64,000 bases of DNA from JBBQRS01 sp038214535 (GTDB taxonomy: Bacteria; Chloroflexota; Anaerolineae; CG2-30-64-16). Shown here one piece after another: positions 40,637-49,400 of this stretch (its first letter is position 1; each line of letters starts with the position of its first letter). The stretch is taken from the NCBI GenBank assembly GCA_038214535.1, contig JBBQRS010000008.1, forward strand, positions 6,601 through 70,600. The letters run 5' to 3'. The notes beneath the pieces were generated by a model that saw only the letters and a program-made list of their open reading frames with translations, made no database searches and was not told where the DNA came from. The position numbers and the translations under genes are program-made.

Positions 40637-41275
40637 TCACCCCCGCGCCAACCACAACAGGCCGACCGTGACCACCCCGCCGAGCAGCGCGCCGGCGACC
40701 GTTTGCGCGGGGGTGTGGCGCACGAGCCGGACGCGCGACCAGCCCACCAGCCCGACCAGCGGGGTTGTCAGAAGCGCGATGGGGCCGAGCATGGCGATGA
40801 ACATCGCGGAGAGAGATGCGGCGGCGGCGCTGTGGATGCTGATTTTCCAACGCAGGGTGATCACCATCACCAGGGCAAGCTGCGCCCAGATGATCGCGCT
40901 CCACGCGGCCAGCAGGCGCGGCGCGCCGCCCAGCCACAGCACGATCCCCGCGCCGCCCATGCAGACCAGCGTGAAGAGCATCGGTCGTAGCCGTTCTTCG
41001 CGACGTGAGACGTCGAGGTCGCTCACCAGCCCGCGGCGATAGAGAAACAGGATGTAAAGCAGGGGCAGGCCGACGCCCAGCGCGACGTAAAGCGCCAGCC
41101 AGTCAAACGCGCCGGCCTGGCCGACGAAGCGCGCCAGCCACGCGAAGGCGACCAACAGCAACACCGGCGGGCTGGCGACCGCCGATATCAAAGCGGGAAA
41201 CGTGATGTCGGCGGCGTCCCGGCGGGCGCCCTGCAGACGGTCTGTGATTGCCTGGCGGTTCATGGTGATAGCCAC
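40637..41275 (-). CDS. Membrane protein, degenerate PAP2-like
   Basis: A 212-residue protein with five or six membrane segments. The segment KISIHSAAAAS (about 145-155) and SRVRLVRHTPAQT near the C-terminus resemble motifs 2 and 3 of PAP2 phosphatases (PSGH and SRxxxxxHxxxD). The first is HS rather than PSGH, and the final Asp is Gln. The usual KxxxxxxRP motif is represented only by DLDVSRREERLRP. It may be a lipid-phosphate phosphatase with an altered site or a non-catalytic relative. GTG 41275 follows AAGGAGGGGG. Confidence 0.65.
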   Translation of the reverse strand: MAITMNRQAITDRLQGARRDAADITFPALISAVASPPVLLLVAFAWLARFVGQAGAFDWLALYVALGVGLPLLYILFLYRRGLVSDLDVSRREERLRPMLFTLVCMGGAGIVLWLGGAPRLLAAWSAIIWAQLALVMVITLRWKISIHSAAAASLSAMFIAMLGPIALLTTPLVGLVGWSRVRLVRHTPAQTVAGALLGGVVTVGLLWLARG

Positions 41276-41462
41276 GACCCCCTCCTTATGTCCTTCATGT
41301 CTTTCCCTTTGTGACCGGTCAGGTCACGGAGGGGAGCGATGCGCAGGTTTCGGGCCAGCTTCTTACTCAGCCAGGGTCACGTGATGGATGGTGACTGCGC
41401 TGAAAAAAATGCGCCGGACGCTGGTTGAGCGCCCGGCGCTTTGGTTCGTTGGTGTTCAGGTG

Positions 41463-42847
41463 CTAACGCTGCGGCAGGCGAGCCTTGCCCGCGTCTATCA
41501 GGTCTCCGGCGAGATCCCAGCCATGCTGGGCCGCGCCGCCAACCGTGCCGGCGGTCCTGCCGACGACCGGCCCGATAAAGCCGGTGGCTTTACCCACTGC
41601 CGACCCGACGCCGTCCGTGGCTTTATCACCGCCGATCCGATGCCATCCGCGGCCTTACCGACCACCGGCCCGACGGTCCCGGCGACATCCGGCAGGTCGC
41701 CGGAGACTTTACCCTCTAGTTCACGTTCGCTCAACGGCGTGGCGAGATGCCTTTCCAGCGAGTAACCCGCTTCGCCAACCTCTGCGCCCGCGCCCGCAGA
41801 TACCTTGATGATGGGCGCTTCCACGTTGGCCTCGACGCGGGCGTAGCCGCCTTCCTGGCCGCCGGGGAACGGTACAAATGCCTGGATGCGCGCCCCGCTG
41901 TCAAACACGATCTCCGGTTGCACGCTCGAAGCGAGCACGCCGTCAACCTTCACGCCGTCGCGGCTCACGGTCATTTCGCCTTCCAACTGCACCGGTTCCG
42001 CTTCAATCCCCAGCCGGGTCGCGATCAAACCGCCATCCATGCGATACGCGCCGCTCAGCGTCAGGTAGCTCTCGCTCAGGTCTTTGCTGAACTTGCCCGA
42101 CAGCCCGAATTGCGTGCGCTCACGAATCGGCAACGAATCGGGGACGTAGGCGCCGACCCCCGTGCTTTCCAGCACACCGCCCAGCAGGGCGACCTGATCT
42201 ATGTTCGAAAGCGTGACCTGGCCGTCAAGATAGGCCACGGCCTCTTCGGTATCAATCACCAGCCGCGCCCGCTGGCCCGGCTCCAGCCCGAGCGAAAACT
42301 CGTTGGCGTTGCCGGGTGTCCGGCCCGCCACGTCGAAGGCGGAGTCAACGTCGAAGAACAGATAGGACCGCTCCGGGTCGAGCTCCAGCCCCGTGTTCGC
42401 CAGGTTCTTGCCCAGGTCCTGGCCCACTTCGGCGCACGCCGGGGTGACGATGCGCACATCGTCGAGCAGGCCAAAGGTCGGGAATGGCATGTCCGCCGTG
42501 CCGCGCAGTTGCTCGATTGAGCCGTCTTCAGCCAGATTCACCATCAGTCGGGCGTCGGTCAGTTTCACGTCGCCGATGGGCAGCGCCAGGGTGATGTCCT
42601 GGTTGATGGCGACGGCCGCACCGTCCTGGTTGAAGGGTAGCAGGCTTAGCGCCAGGTTGGCGCCGTTGCGGAGCGCCACGGGCAAGCTCTCGGCGTCTAC
42701 TTGTAGCCGGCAAGCGCCGGAATCGCAATTCAGGGAGAGCTTGTTGGGTTCGGGTGGGGCGGCAGACGCCGCGGCCGGGCCGACGACCGAAATGCTCAAC
42801 GCTGTGACAATCAGCAGCGCAGGCACGACTTTTTTCAAGAATGACAT
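41463..42847 (-). CDS. Large secreted protein of unknown function, with apparent frameshift
   Basis: As sequenced the frame gives 449 residues and ends at 41498. A signal peptide (MSFLKKVVPALLIVTALSIS, then AAASA) and a beta-rich body are clear; I do not recognise the family. Cys pairs occur at CDSGAC and TPAC. At about 41627 the frame changes: GKAADGIGSAV continues sensibly in another frame as DKATDGVGSAVGKATGFIG and PVVGRTAGTVGGAAQHGWD up to a TAG at 41463-41465. One lost G (GTGGAT to GTGAT) explains it. The repaired C-terminus consists of amphipathic GxxxG-type repeats. A TG-extended -10 lies upstream at 42962-42970. Confidence 0.68.
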
Positions 42848-42961
42848 CTATTGATACCTTTCGTTAGATATGGCCGGCGGGCGCAGCCGAATGATGATGA
42901 ATGAATAAATCTTGCCCGTAGAGATAACACGTCGCCGGATCATCTCCAGCGACTTACAACA

Positions 42962-42970
42962 ATTATATCA
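42962..42970 (-). promoter_or_regulatory. Extended -10 promoter of the secreted-protein gene
   Basis: Minus strand TGATATAAT (42970-42962) is an extended -10 element. The start codon lies about 115 bases downstream. No good -35 is seen, as expected for extended -10 promoters. Confidence 0.45.
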
Positions 42971-43037
42971 CGTTATTGTTAGCAATACATAAGAAAAATG
43001 CCGACATCGCAGCGACATTTGGCCGACAGCGGCCGCG

Positions 43038-43556
43038 TCAGTCGGTGTCGGTGGCGCAGAGCAGCGTCCAGACATCGGCCGCGGCGTCTATCGCGAGGAC
43101 CGTGCGATCCCACGGGCCGCCCATGAACCAGCCCGACCACGGAGCGCGCGAGAAGTAGGCGCGTAACGCCATCCGAGCCGTATCGGCCAACGCATCCACA
43201 GCGTTGACGGCCAGTTGGCGCGCTGCCGGCGCGTTCTCGAAACGGCGGTATGCGCCGCCTTCCATCAATATTTCGGCCAGCGCGCCTTCCAGCGCATACG
43301 CTCCCAGCAGGCAGTAAGCGGGCATCCCCGAAGGGCCGATGGGCGGCGCCTTGGGGGTGGCGGCGAGGAACGCGGCCAGCGCGGGCGCGGCGGACGCCGG
43401 GGCATGCAGGCTGAAGCGCGGGACGGGGCCGGAGACTTGCCGGTAGCTTTGCAATATGACCCGGCCATTGAGATAAAGTGCGGCCACCGCGTCGCGATAG
43501 GCCAGCAGGCGCGCATCGGTGACCGGGATTGGAACGAATTTCGGCGTGGCCGACAT
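43038..43556 (-). CDS. Hypothetical protein
   Basis: A 172-residue soluble protein (MSATPKFVPIPVTDARLLAYRDAVAALYLNG...). It has Ala-rich helices and aromatic FSRAPWSGWFMGGPWD near residue 145. There is no recognised domain, signal peptide or metal site. ATG 43556 follows AAAAGGAAG on the minus strand; the MITE at 43583-43746 has inserted just 27 bases upstream of this start and must have displaced its promoter. Confidence 0.7.
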   Translation of the reverse strand: MSATPKFVPIPVTDARLLAYRDAVAALYLNGRVILQSYRQVSGPVPRFSLHAPASAAPALAAFLAATPKAPPIGPSGMPAYCLLGAYALEGALAEILMEGGAYRRFENAPAARQLAVNAVDALADTARMALRAYFSRAPWSGWFMGGPWDRTVLAIDAAADVWTLLCATDTD

Positions 43557-43582
43557 GCGGCTTCCTTTTAATATGTTAATGG

Positions 43583-43746
43583 CAGGAATTCCAAATATAG
43601 GCGAAACAAGTGCTGTCACGGTAACGTGAGCGAGTTAACCATGCGACGTTCGTTACGGCGAGGTTCGAGCGAAGAATCTCTTGCTCGTGAGGCCGAGATG
43701 CTTCACTCCGTTCACGGTACCGTGACAGGCTACATTGGAATTCCTG
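43583..43746. mobile_element. 164-bp MITE with 12-bp terminal inverted repeats and 10-bp target-site duplication
   Basis: Terminal inverted repeats CAGGAATTCCAA (43583-43594) and TTGGAATTCCTG (43735-43746) are perfect. They are flanked by a perfect direct repeat ATGTTAATGG (43573-43582 and 43747-43756), as expected for a transposition target-site duplication. A second nested inverted pair (CTGTCACGGTA and TACCGTGACAG) lies inside the element. It has no coding capacity, so a transposase would be supplied in trans. It sits between two divergent genes. Confidence 0.78.
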
Positions 43747-43788
43747 ATGTTAATGGCGGTATGTTAGATCAATGGAACCCGGATACGG

Positions 43789-43794
43789 TATAAT
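43789..43794 (+). promoter_or_regulatory. Possible -10 hexamer upstream of the phosphatase
   Basis: TATAAT at 43789-43794, about 45 bases before the probable ATG at 43840. The MITE ends 42 bases upstream, so the -35 region (about 43766-43771) lies in native sequence. No good -35 match is seen. Confidence 0.35.
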
Positions 43795-43839
43795 GCGTCT
43801 TGATGATATCACAGATGGATGAAAGGCAGCCCGGTTGAC

Positions 43840-44451
43840 ATGACTCGCGCCGCAACGGACCCGCTCTCGGCCTTCCACCGCGTCTTCGATCTCTTCTACC
43901 CGACGATCCGTCTGGTCTATGAGAAGGGGTTCGGGAACCGGTGGTTCGATCGCATCACGCCCACGGACGAGATCCCGGAAGAAATCTGGCTGGGCGGCGC
44001 GCCGACCTATGACCGCGACTATGCCTTCCTGAAGGATGCGGGGATTGCGGCGGTGATGAACATCCGCGCCGAACGCCCCGATGATACCGCGCTGTATGAC
44101 GCGCATGATATCACCCACGTGCGCTACTTCGTGCCGGATGTCGGCGTGCCGCCCGATGATGTGTTGACGGACGGCGTCGCCTGGATTAACAAGCAGGTGA
44201 AGGCGGGTCGCCCCGTGTTGGTGCATTGCGCCAAAGGCCGCGGCCGGTCGGCGGCGATGCTGGCGGCGTATCTGATGGGTTGTCACGGCATGTCGTTCGA
44301 TGAGGTTGAGTTGCTGCTCACCTCACGGCGCAAGCTGGTGAAGTTGGAGTCGCGTCATCGCACGAAGCTCGAGGCGTGGTTGCGCGGGGCGAAGAATGCC
44401 GACGCGCGCCACGCCGTCAACTGCACGGAAGCGCCGACCGCAGGCGGATAA
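43840..44451 (+). CDS. Dual-specificity/tyrosine phosphatase-like protein
   Basis: A protein of about 203 residues with the cysteine phosphatase signature HCAKGRGRSAAM (129-140), catalytic Cys130 and Arg136, plus an upstream Asp in VPDVGVPPDDV that may be the general acid. It resembles small dual-specificity phosphatases of the PTPMT1/kinase-associated type. Targets could be phosphoproteins or phospholipids. An in-frame ATG at 43819 exists; ATG 43840 is preferred because GAAAGG precedes it. Confidence 0.8.
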   Translation: MTRAATDPLSAFHRVFDLFYPTIRLVYEKGFGNRWFDRITPTDEIPEEIWLGGAPTYDRDYAFLKDAGIAAVMNIRAERPDDTALYDAHDITHVRYFVPDVGVPPDDVLTDGVAWINKQVKAGRPVLVHCAKGRGRSAAMLAAYLMGCHGMSFDEVELLLTSRRKLVKLESRHRTKLEAWLRGAKNADARHAVNCTEAPTAGG

Positions 44452-44475
44452 TTTCTCCTCAGGTTTTACCGTTTG

Positions 44476-44549
44476 TAGTGCGTAAGCCCGCCGGGCGCTC
44501 TCACGAGCGTGCTACGAACAAGCTGCGCTCTCACGAGCGCACTACGAAC
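44476..44549. repeat. GTAGTGCG...GCTCTCACGAGCGCACTAC palindromic repeat
   Basis: GTAGTGCGTAAG at one end pairs with GCGCACTAC at the other, with two copies of GCGCTCTCACGAGCG inside. The same CGAGCGCACTA unit occurs near 2158-2168. It lies between convergent genes (phosphatase and nitroreductase). Confidence 0.55.
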
Positions 44550-44558
44550 AGGATGCAT

Positions 44559-45479
44559 TCAGGTTATAGCATAGGTGCGTACGTCGGCAAAGTGGCGGCG
44601 CAGGGCGGCGTGATGCTTGATCGCCGGGTGGCCAAAGATGACGACCAGTCCCTGTTGGGCTTTCGGCGGCAAGCCGTATTTCGCCTGGAGCGCCTTGTTC
44701 TGCTTCATGGCATAGCCGGGGAAACCCAACATGCAGCCGCCCAACCCCAGCGCGTGGCCCGCGAGCATGGCGTAGGTTGCGGGGATGAAGGGGTCGGCCA
44801 TATCGGCGGCCCCGGACGCGTAGAAATAGAACGCCAGCGGAGCGTCATAGAAGAACCAGTCCTCGCCCTCTCGATCACCTTCAACGTACTTCTCGATGGC
44901 GGGCAGGACGAACTCTTGCATGGCGGCGTAATCTGCGTGCGACATGAAGGGGCGCAGCGCGAGGCCCAGCGGTGGGGCGAACATGCGTCGCCACCCCGCG
45001 AGCACGTGCAGCAGGTCATCGCGAAAGGCGCGCACCGCGGCGCGCCCCTCGAACACCAGCACGCCCACCTCGCTGGGGGGCAGGCCCATCGGCGCGGTCG
45101 CGGCGGCATCCAGGATGCGCTCGACCAGGCCGTGCTCCACCTCCGCAGCGCGGAATTCGCGCACGCTGCGTCGCGCCAGCATGAGATCGTACAGTGCGTC
45201 ATAGGTTGCTCGCTGCGCGACGGGCGGCAGGGCCAGCATATCCTCCGGCCCGAAATCGCGCCCGCGCACGGTGATCGCGTTGTTCGGACAAACGGTCATG
45301 CAGTGGCCGCAGGCCATGCACCCGAACACCCGCGTTTGGTCCACACGCACGCGCCCATCCTCCAGATAGAGCGGCGCACCCTTGCACACGCGCACGCACA
45401 GCCCGCACGCGTTGCAACGCGCTGCGTCAATCGTGACGTCTGCGACCCCGCCGCCGCGCCCAAAGTTCAAACCGGTCAT
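44559..45479 (-). CDS. Nitroreductase-family protein with N-terminal 2x[4Fe-4S] ferredoxin domain
   Basis: A 306-residue fusion. Two 4Fe-4S motifs lie at the N-terminus: Cys22, 25, 28, 32 (CNACGLCVRVC) and Cys54, 57, 60, 64 (CMACGHCMTVC). The nitroreductase domain starts near residue 85 with LMLARRSVREF and ends with GLPPKAQQGLVVIFGHP. The FMN enzyme would be fed electrons directly by the clusters and probably reduces quinones, nitro compounds or flavin-like substrates. ATG 45479 follows AGGAGG. Such fusions are common in anaerobes. Confidence 0.88.
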   Translation of the reverse strand: MTGLNFGRGGGVADVTIDAARCNACGLCVRVCKGAPLYLEDGRVRVDQTRVFGCMACGHCMTVCPNNAITVRGRDFGPEDMLALPPVAQRATYDALYDLMLARRSVREFRAAEVEHGLVERILDAAATAPMGLPPSEVGVLVFEGRAAVRAFRDDLLHVLAGWRRMFAPPLGLALRPFMSHADYAAMQEFVLPAIEKYVEGDREGEDWFFYDAPLAFYFYASGAADMADPFIPATYAMLAGHALGLGGCMLGFPGYAMKQNKALQAKYGLPPKAQQGLVVIFGHPAIKHHAALRRHFADVRTYAIT

Positions 45480-45699
45480 GGCGTCCTCCTGCTGAGGTAA
45501 CAAGCCCATCTCGTCGTTGATGTTGCGCATCAGCTTATCTCTATTTTACTGTAAATCGGGGCGCGTGGATAGTTATCTCGCCACGGCGCACCGGGGATGC
45601 CATCGGGCGAACCGACCGCGGCTCAGGCCGCGACTGAAGCGCCGGTCGCCGTGCTGACGGATTACCCTCAGGGGCAGGCTCTCTCTGGATTTGACCACT

Positions 45700-45772
45700 A
45701 GACAAGTAGACAAGGAAACAAGGAGAACGCCAGGAGCTCCTCTTGTTTCCTTGTCTACCTATTTCCTTGCTC
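45700..45772. repeat. Inverted ACAAGGAAACAAGG repeat, supplying the DinB stop
   Basis: AGACAAGTAGACAAGGAAACAAGGAGA faces TCTTGTTTCCTTGTCTACCTATTTCC. The right half (45745-45772) overlaps the end of the minus-strand DinB gene, whose last residues (QGNR) and TAG come from the repeat. Confidence 0.6.
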
Positions 45773-46258
45773 CTGCACGAAGATAATGAAATCCAGGTTG
45801 CCGGGCGACTCGCCGTAGGCCGTGAGCAGGATGGCAGCCTCGGAGCGATGCTGGATGCCGTGCAAGACGATGTAGATCAGCGCCTGCCACAATACCTCGT
45901 CGCGCCAGGCCCCGCGCGATACCACGTAGCGAAATTTCTCCGCAAGTTGTTCATCTGTGATCCCCGCCAGATACTCGCGCATCGCGACTTGCTGGGCATC
46001 CCACGCGTCGTTGAGCGCGGCGACCGTAGTGATCCCCTCCAGGTCGGCCAGGTCTGTCAGCTTACCGCCATCGCGCGCGCGTTGCAGCCAGACGCGTTCG
46101 GCGGCGAGCGAGTGCACGAGGGTTGCCAGCAGGCTGCCGTGCGGCGCGGGGCCGGTTGCAGTCAGTTGCTCCGGCGTGCAGCGTTCGGCGGCGTCCAGCA
46201 CGCGGCGGGTGGCCCAGCAGTGATAGTCATAGAGTCGCTGTAACGATGCAACGTCCAT
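45755..46258 (-). CDS. DinB family protein
   Basis: A 167-residue four-helix-bundle protein of the DinB/YfiT family. The metal-binding histidines His49 (LVHSLAAERVWL), His133 and His137 (LHGIQHRSE) are present. Members bind zinc or nickel and include thiol-dependent transferases; a DNA damage role is not certain. The C-terminal QEQGNR is encoded by a dispersed repeat, so the original end may have been different. The gene is transcribed divergently from the SHMT-GcvT fusion. Confidence 0.87.
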   Translation of the reverse strand: MDVASLQRLYDYHCWATRRVLDAAERCTPEQLTATGPAPHGSLLATLVHSLAAERVWLQRARDGGKLTDLADLEGITTVAALNDAWDAQQVAMREYLAGITDEQLAEKFRYVVSRGAWRDEVLWQALIYIVLHGIQHRSEAAILLTAYGESPGNLDFIIFVQEQGNR

Positions 46259-46393
46259 ATACAGCCCTCCTGTAGAAATTTGATGATCGGCATAGGTTAC
46301 ATGCGCGGCGGGCGGCTGTCAAGATGGCGGATCAAAACACTATCCACCGCGCCGGCGCGCTTGTCGCGTGCGCCAGCGAGCAGGATGGTTTGC

Positions 46394-46402
46394 TGCTATA
46401 AT
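46394..46402 (+). promoter_or_regulatory. Extended -10 promoter of the SHMT-GcvT fusion
   Basis: TGCTATAAT (46394-46402) is a TG-extended consensus -10. GAGGAGCGAG at 46428-46437 is a strong ribosome-binding site before the ATG at 46444. Confidence 0.55.
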
Positions 46403-46443
46403 AGATCTCATAACGTGTGCAATCCGTGAGGAGCGAGAATCGT

Positions 46444-49400
46444 ATGTCCACAACCGAGTATCGAGATACCTATCTGGGGGCCGACCTGGGCGTGATTGAC
46501 CCCGATATTGACGCCATCATCGAACATGAGGCGGAGCGTCAGGCGCGCAAACTGATTATGATCCCCTCCGAATCTATCGCGCCGCTGGCGGTGCGGCAGG
46601 CGTTGGGCTCCGTCTTCAACAACGTCTACGCGGAGGGCTATCCGCCGCTGCGGATGACGCGGGATGAGGAGGAGATGCTCCTGGACATCGCCCACCAACT
46701 CGTCGCGTATCGGCGCTACGCCGACCGGCGCTTCTACAAGGGCGTGGATTTCGTCAACTTCATCGAGACGCTGGCGCAACGGCGCGCGGCGGATTGCCTC
46801 GCCAACGACCGCGTCGCCTCCCCCGAAATTTACGTCAACGTGCAGCCGCTTTCGGGCGCGGCCGCCAACCTCGCCGTGTATGACACGCTGCTGGACGTGG
46901 GCGACACCGTGATGGGCATGGACCTGTATCAGGGCGGCCACCTGACGCACGGCAGCGAGTTCAACTTTTCCGGCAAGCGCTATCACGTGGCGAGCTATGG
47001 CGTCAGCCGCGAGACGAGCCGGTTGGATTATGACGCGATCCGCGAGCTGGCGCAGCGCGCGCGCCCGAAGATGATCATCGCCGGGTTCACCTCATACACC
47101 TGGGTCCCCGACTGGGAACTTTTCGCCGAGATCGCGCACGAGGTCGGCGCGAAGCTGCTGGCCGACATCAGCCACCCCGCGGGGATGGCGATTGCCGGGG
47201 CCTACCCCAGCCCGGTGGGCATCGCCGACGTGATCACGTTTACGACACACAAGACGCTGTGCGGGCCGCGCGGTGCGGTGATCGTCAGTACCGACGAGGA
47301 GCTGGCGCATCGGGTTGACATGGCCGTCTTCCCCGGTGAGCAGGGCGGGCCGCACACGCAGAAGTTCGCGGCAATGGCCGTGGCCTTCAAGATTGCGCAG
47401 ACGGAGACCTTCCGGCGGATGATGTTTCAGATCGTCGAGAACGCGCGGGCGCTGGCCGATGGTTTGGTGAACCGCGGGCTGAAGCTGGCCTATGGCGGCA
47501 CGGACACGCACTTCTGCGTGCTCGACCTGAACAGCGTAGGCGACCACAAGGGATCGCCGCTACGGGGAGAGCCTGCCGTGCGTATCCTCGATCTGGCGGG
47601 GATCGTGGCGAACAAGAACACCATCCCCGGCGACACGCAAACGGCGCTGGCGATGGGGATCCGGCTGGGGTCGCCGTGGCTGACGCAGCGCGGCTTCGGG
47701 CCGGCGGAGATGGACGCGGTCGCCGGGCTGATCCATCGGGTGGTGACGAACATTCGCCCCTTCTCGTACACCGGGCTGTCGGGCGAGTTGCCGCGCGGCA
47801 AGATTGACGCGAGCGTGCTGGCCGAGGTGCGTGCATACGTAGACAGGGAAACAGGGAAACAAGGAGACAAGGAAATGGGGAAACACGGAGACACGGAGGG
47901 CACGGCGAAAAGAGAAGAAATATCTTCTCTTGGTGTCCTTGGTGATCTTCGTGTCTTGGTGGTGAAAGGGGAGCGCGCAGAGCCGGCGCTGAATCAGATC
48001 GTGACGTGTGATGTGGCGGCGCTGACGGCGGGGATGCAGGCCCGCGGGTTCATACTCGACCCTGACGGCGTGATGATGAGCGAGGTGCGCGTGACCCGGC
48101 TGGAACCGGACGCTTACGGGCGCGACCGCTTTGTGCTGCGCGTCCCGCCGGAGAACGGTGACCGCGTGGCCGGGTGGCTGCGTGACCTGGCCGATGGCTA
48201 CGTGCTGTTCGACCGAGAGGAGTTGCTGCGGAAGGTCGAGGGGCCGTTCACCGTAGAGGAATGGTCTAGGGAAGAGATCGCGCCGGACATTGCGGCGACG
48301 TTACGCGCGGATGTGCGCACGCCGGATGACGTCGCGGCCACGCCGGGCGCGACCGGGTTGGCGTTATATCAGGGGGGCGCGGCGTCCCGTTTCGAGCTGC
48401 GTAAGCCGTACTTCGTCGGTCACCAAACACTGGACGCGGTGCGCGAGCATCCTGAGTTGCCTGTCTTTTTCTATGAATCGCCAGCCGACGCGCCTCTGCG
48501 TCGCACGCCGCTTTACGACTGGCACCGGGCGCACACCAGTCACATTGTCCCATTCGCCGGGTGGGAGATGCCCGTATGGTACACGGGCGTGCTGGACGAG
48601 CACAATGCCGTGCGCAAGGCGGCTGGGCTGTTCGACGTGGCGCACATGGGCGTCTTCGAGTGCCGCGGCCCGCACGCCGTTGAGTTCCTCGATCTGGTCT
48701 GCACGAACTACGTGCGCTGGTATGCCCCCGGCGAGAGTTTTTACTCCTACCTGTTGGACGCCGACGGCAAGGTGATTGACGATCTGCTGGTCTATCGCCG
48801 GGCGGCGGATCGGTTCCTGATTGTGGTGAACGCCGCCAACGCCGAGAAGGACTGGGCGTGGCTGAACGCCGTCAACGCGGGGCGTGTGCTGCTCGACCCG
48901 GCGCGGCCCGATCTGCGCGTGTTGCGGCCCGCCGAGTTGCGCGATCTCAAGGGTCCCGCCGCAGGGTCGGAGATGCGCGTGGACCTGGCGCTGCAAGGCC
49001 CCGCCGCGCTGCGCACGCTCCAGGCGCTCACGGACGACCCGCGCCTGCGCGACCGCCTCGCGCGCGTCCGCAAGACAGGGCTGATCGAATGCGACCTGGG
49101 CAGCTTCGATCTGGTGATCGCCCGCACCGGCTACACCGGCGAAGACGTGGGGTATGAGATTTTCGTCCATCCCGACCGCGCGGTCGCGCTGTGGGAGGCG
49201 CTGTTGGAGGCCGGGCAGCCGTTCGGCGTGCAACCTGCCGGGCTGGCCGCGCGCGACAGCACGCGCACCGAGGCGGGGTTGCCGCTCTACGGGCACGAGC
49301 TGGCCGGGCCGTTCGACATTTCGCCCGCGGGCGCGCGCTTTGCGGGCTACGTCAAGCTGCACAAGCCTTATTTCATCGGGCGACCTGCGTATCTGGCGGC

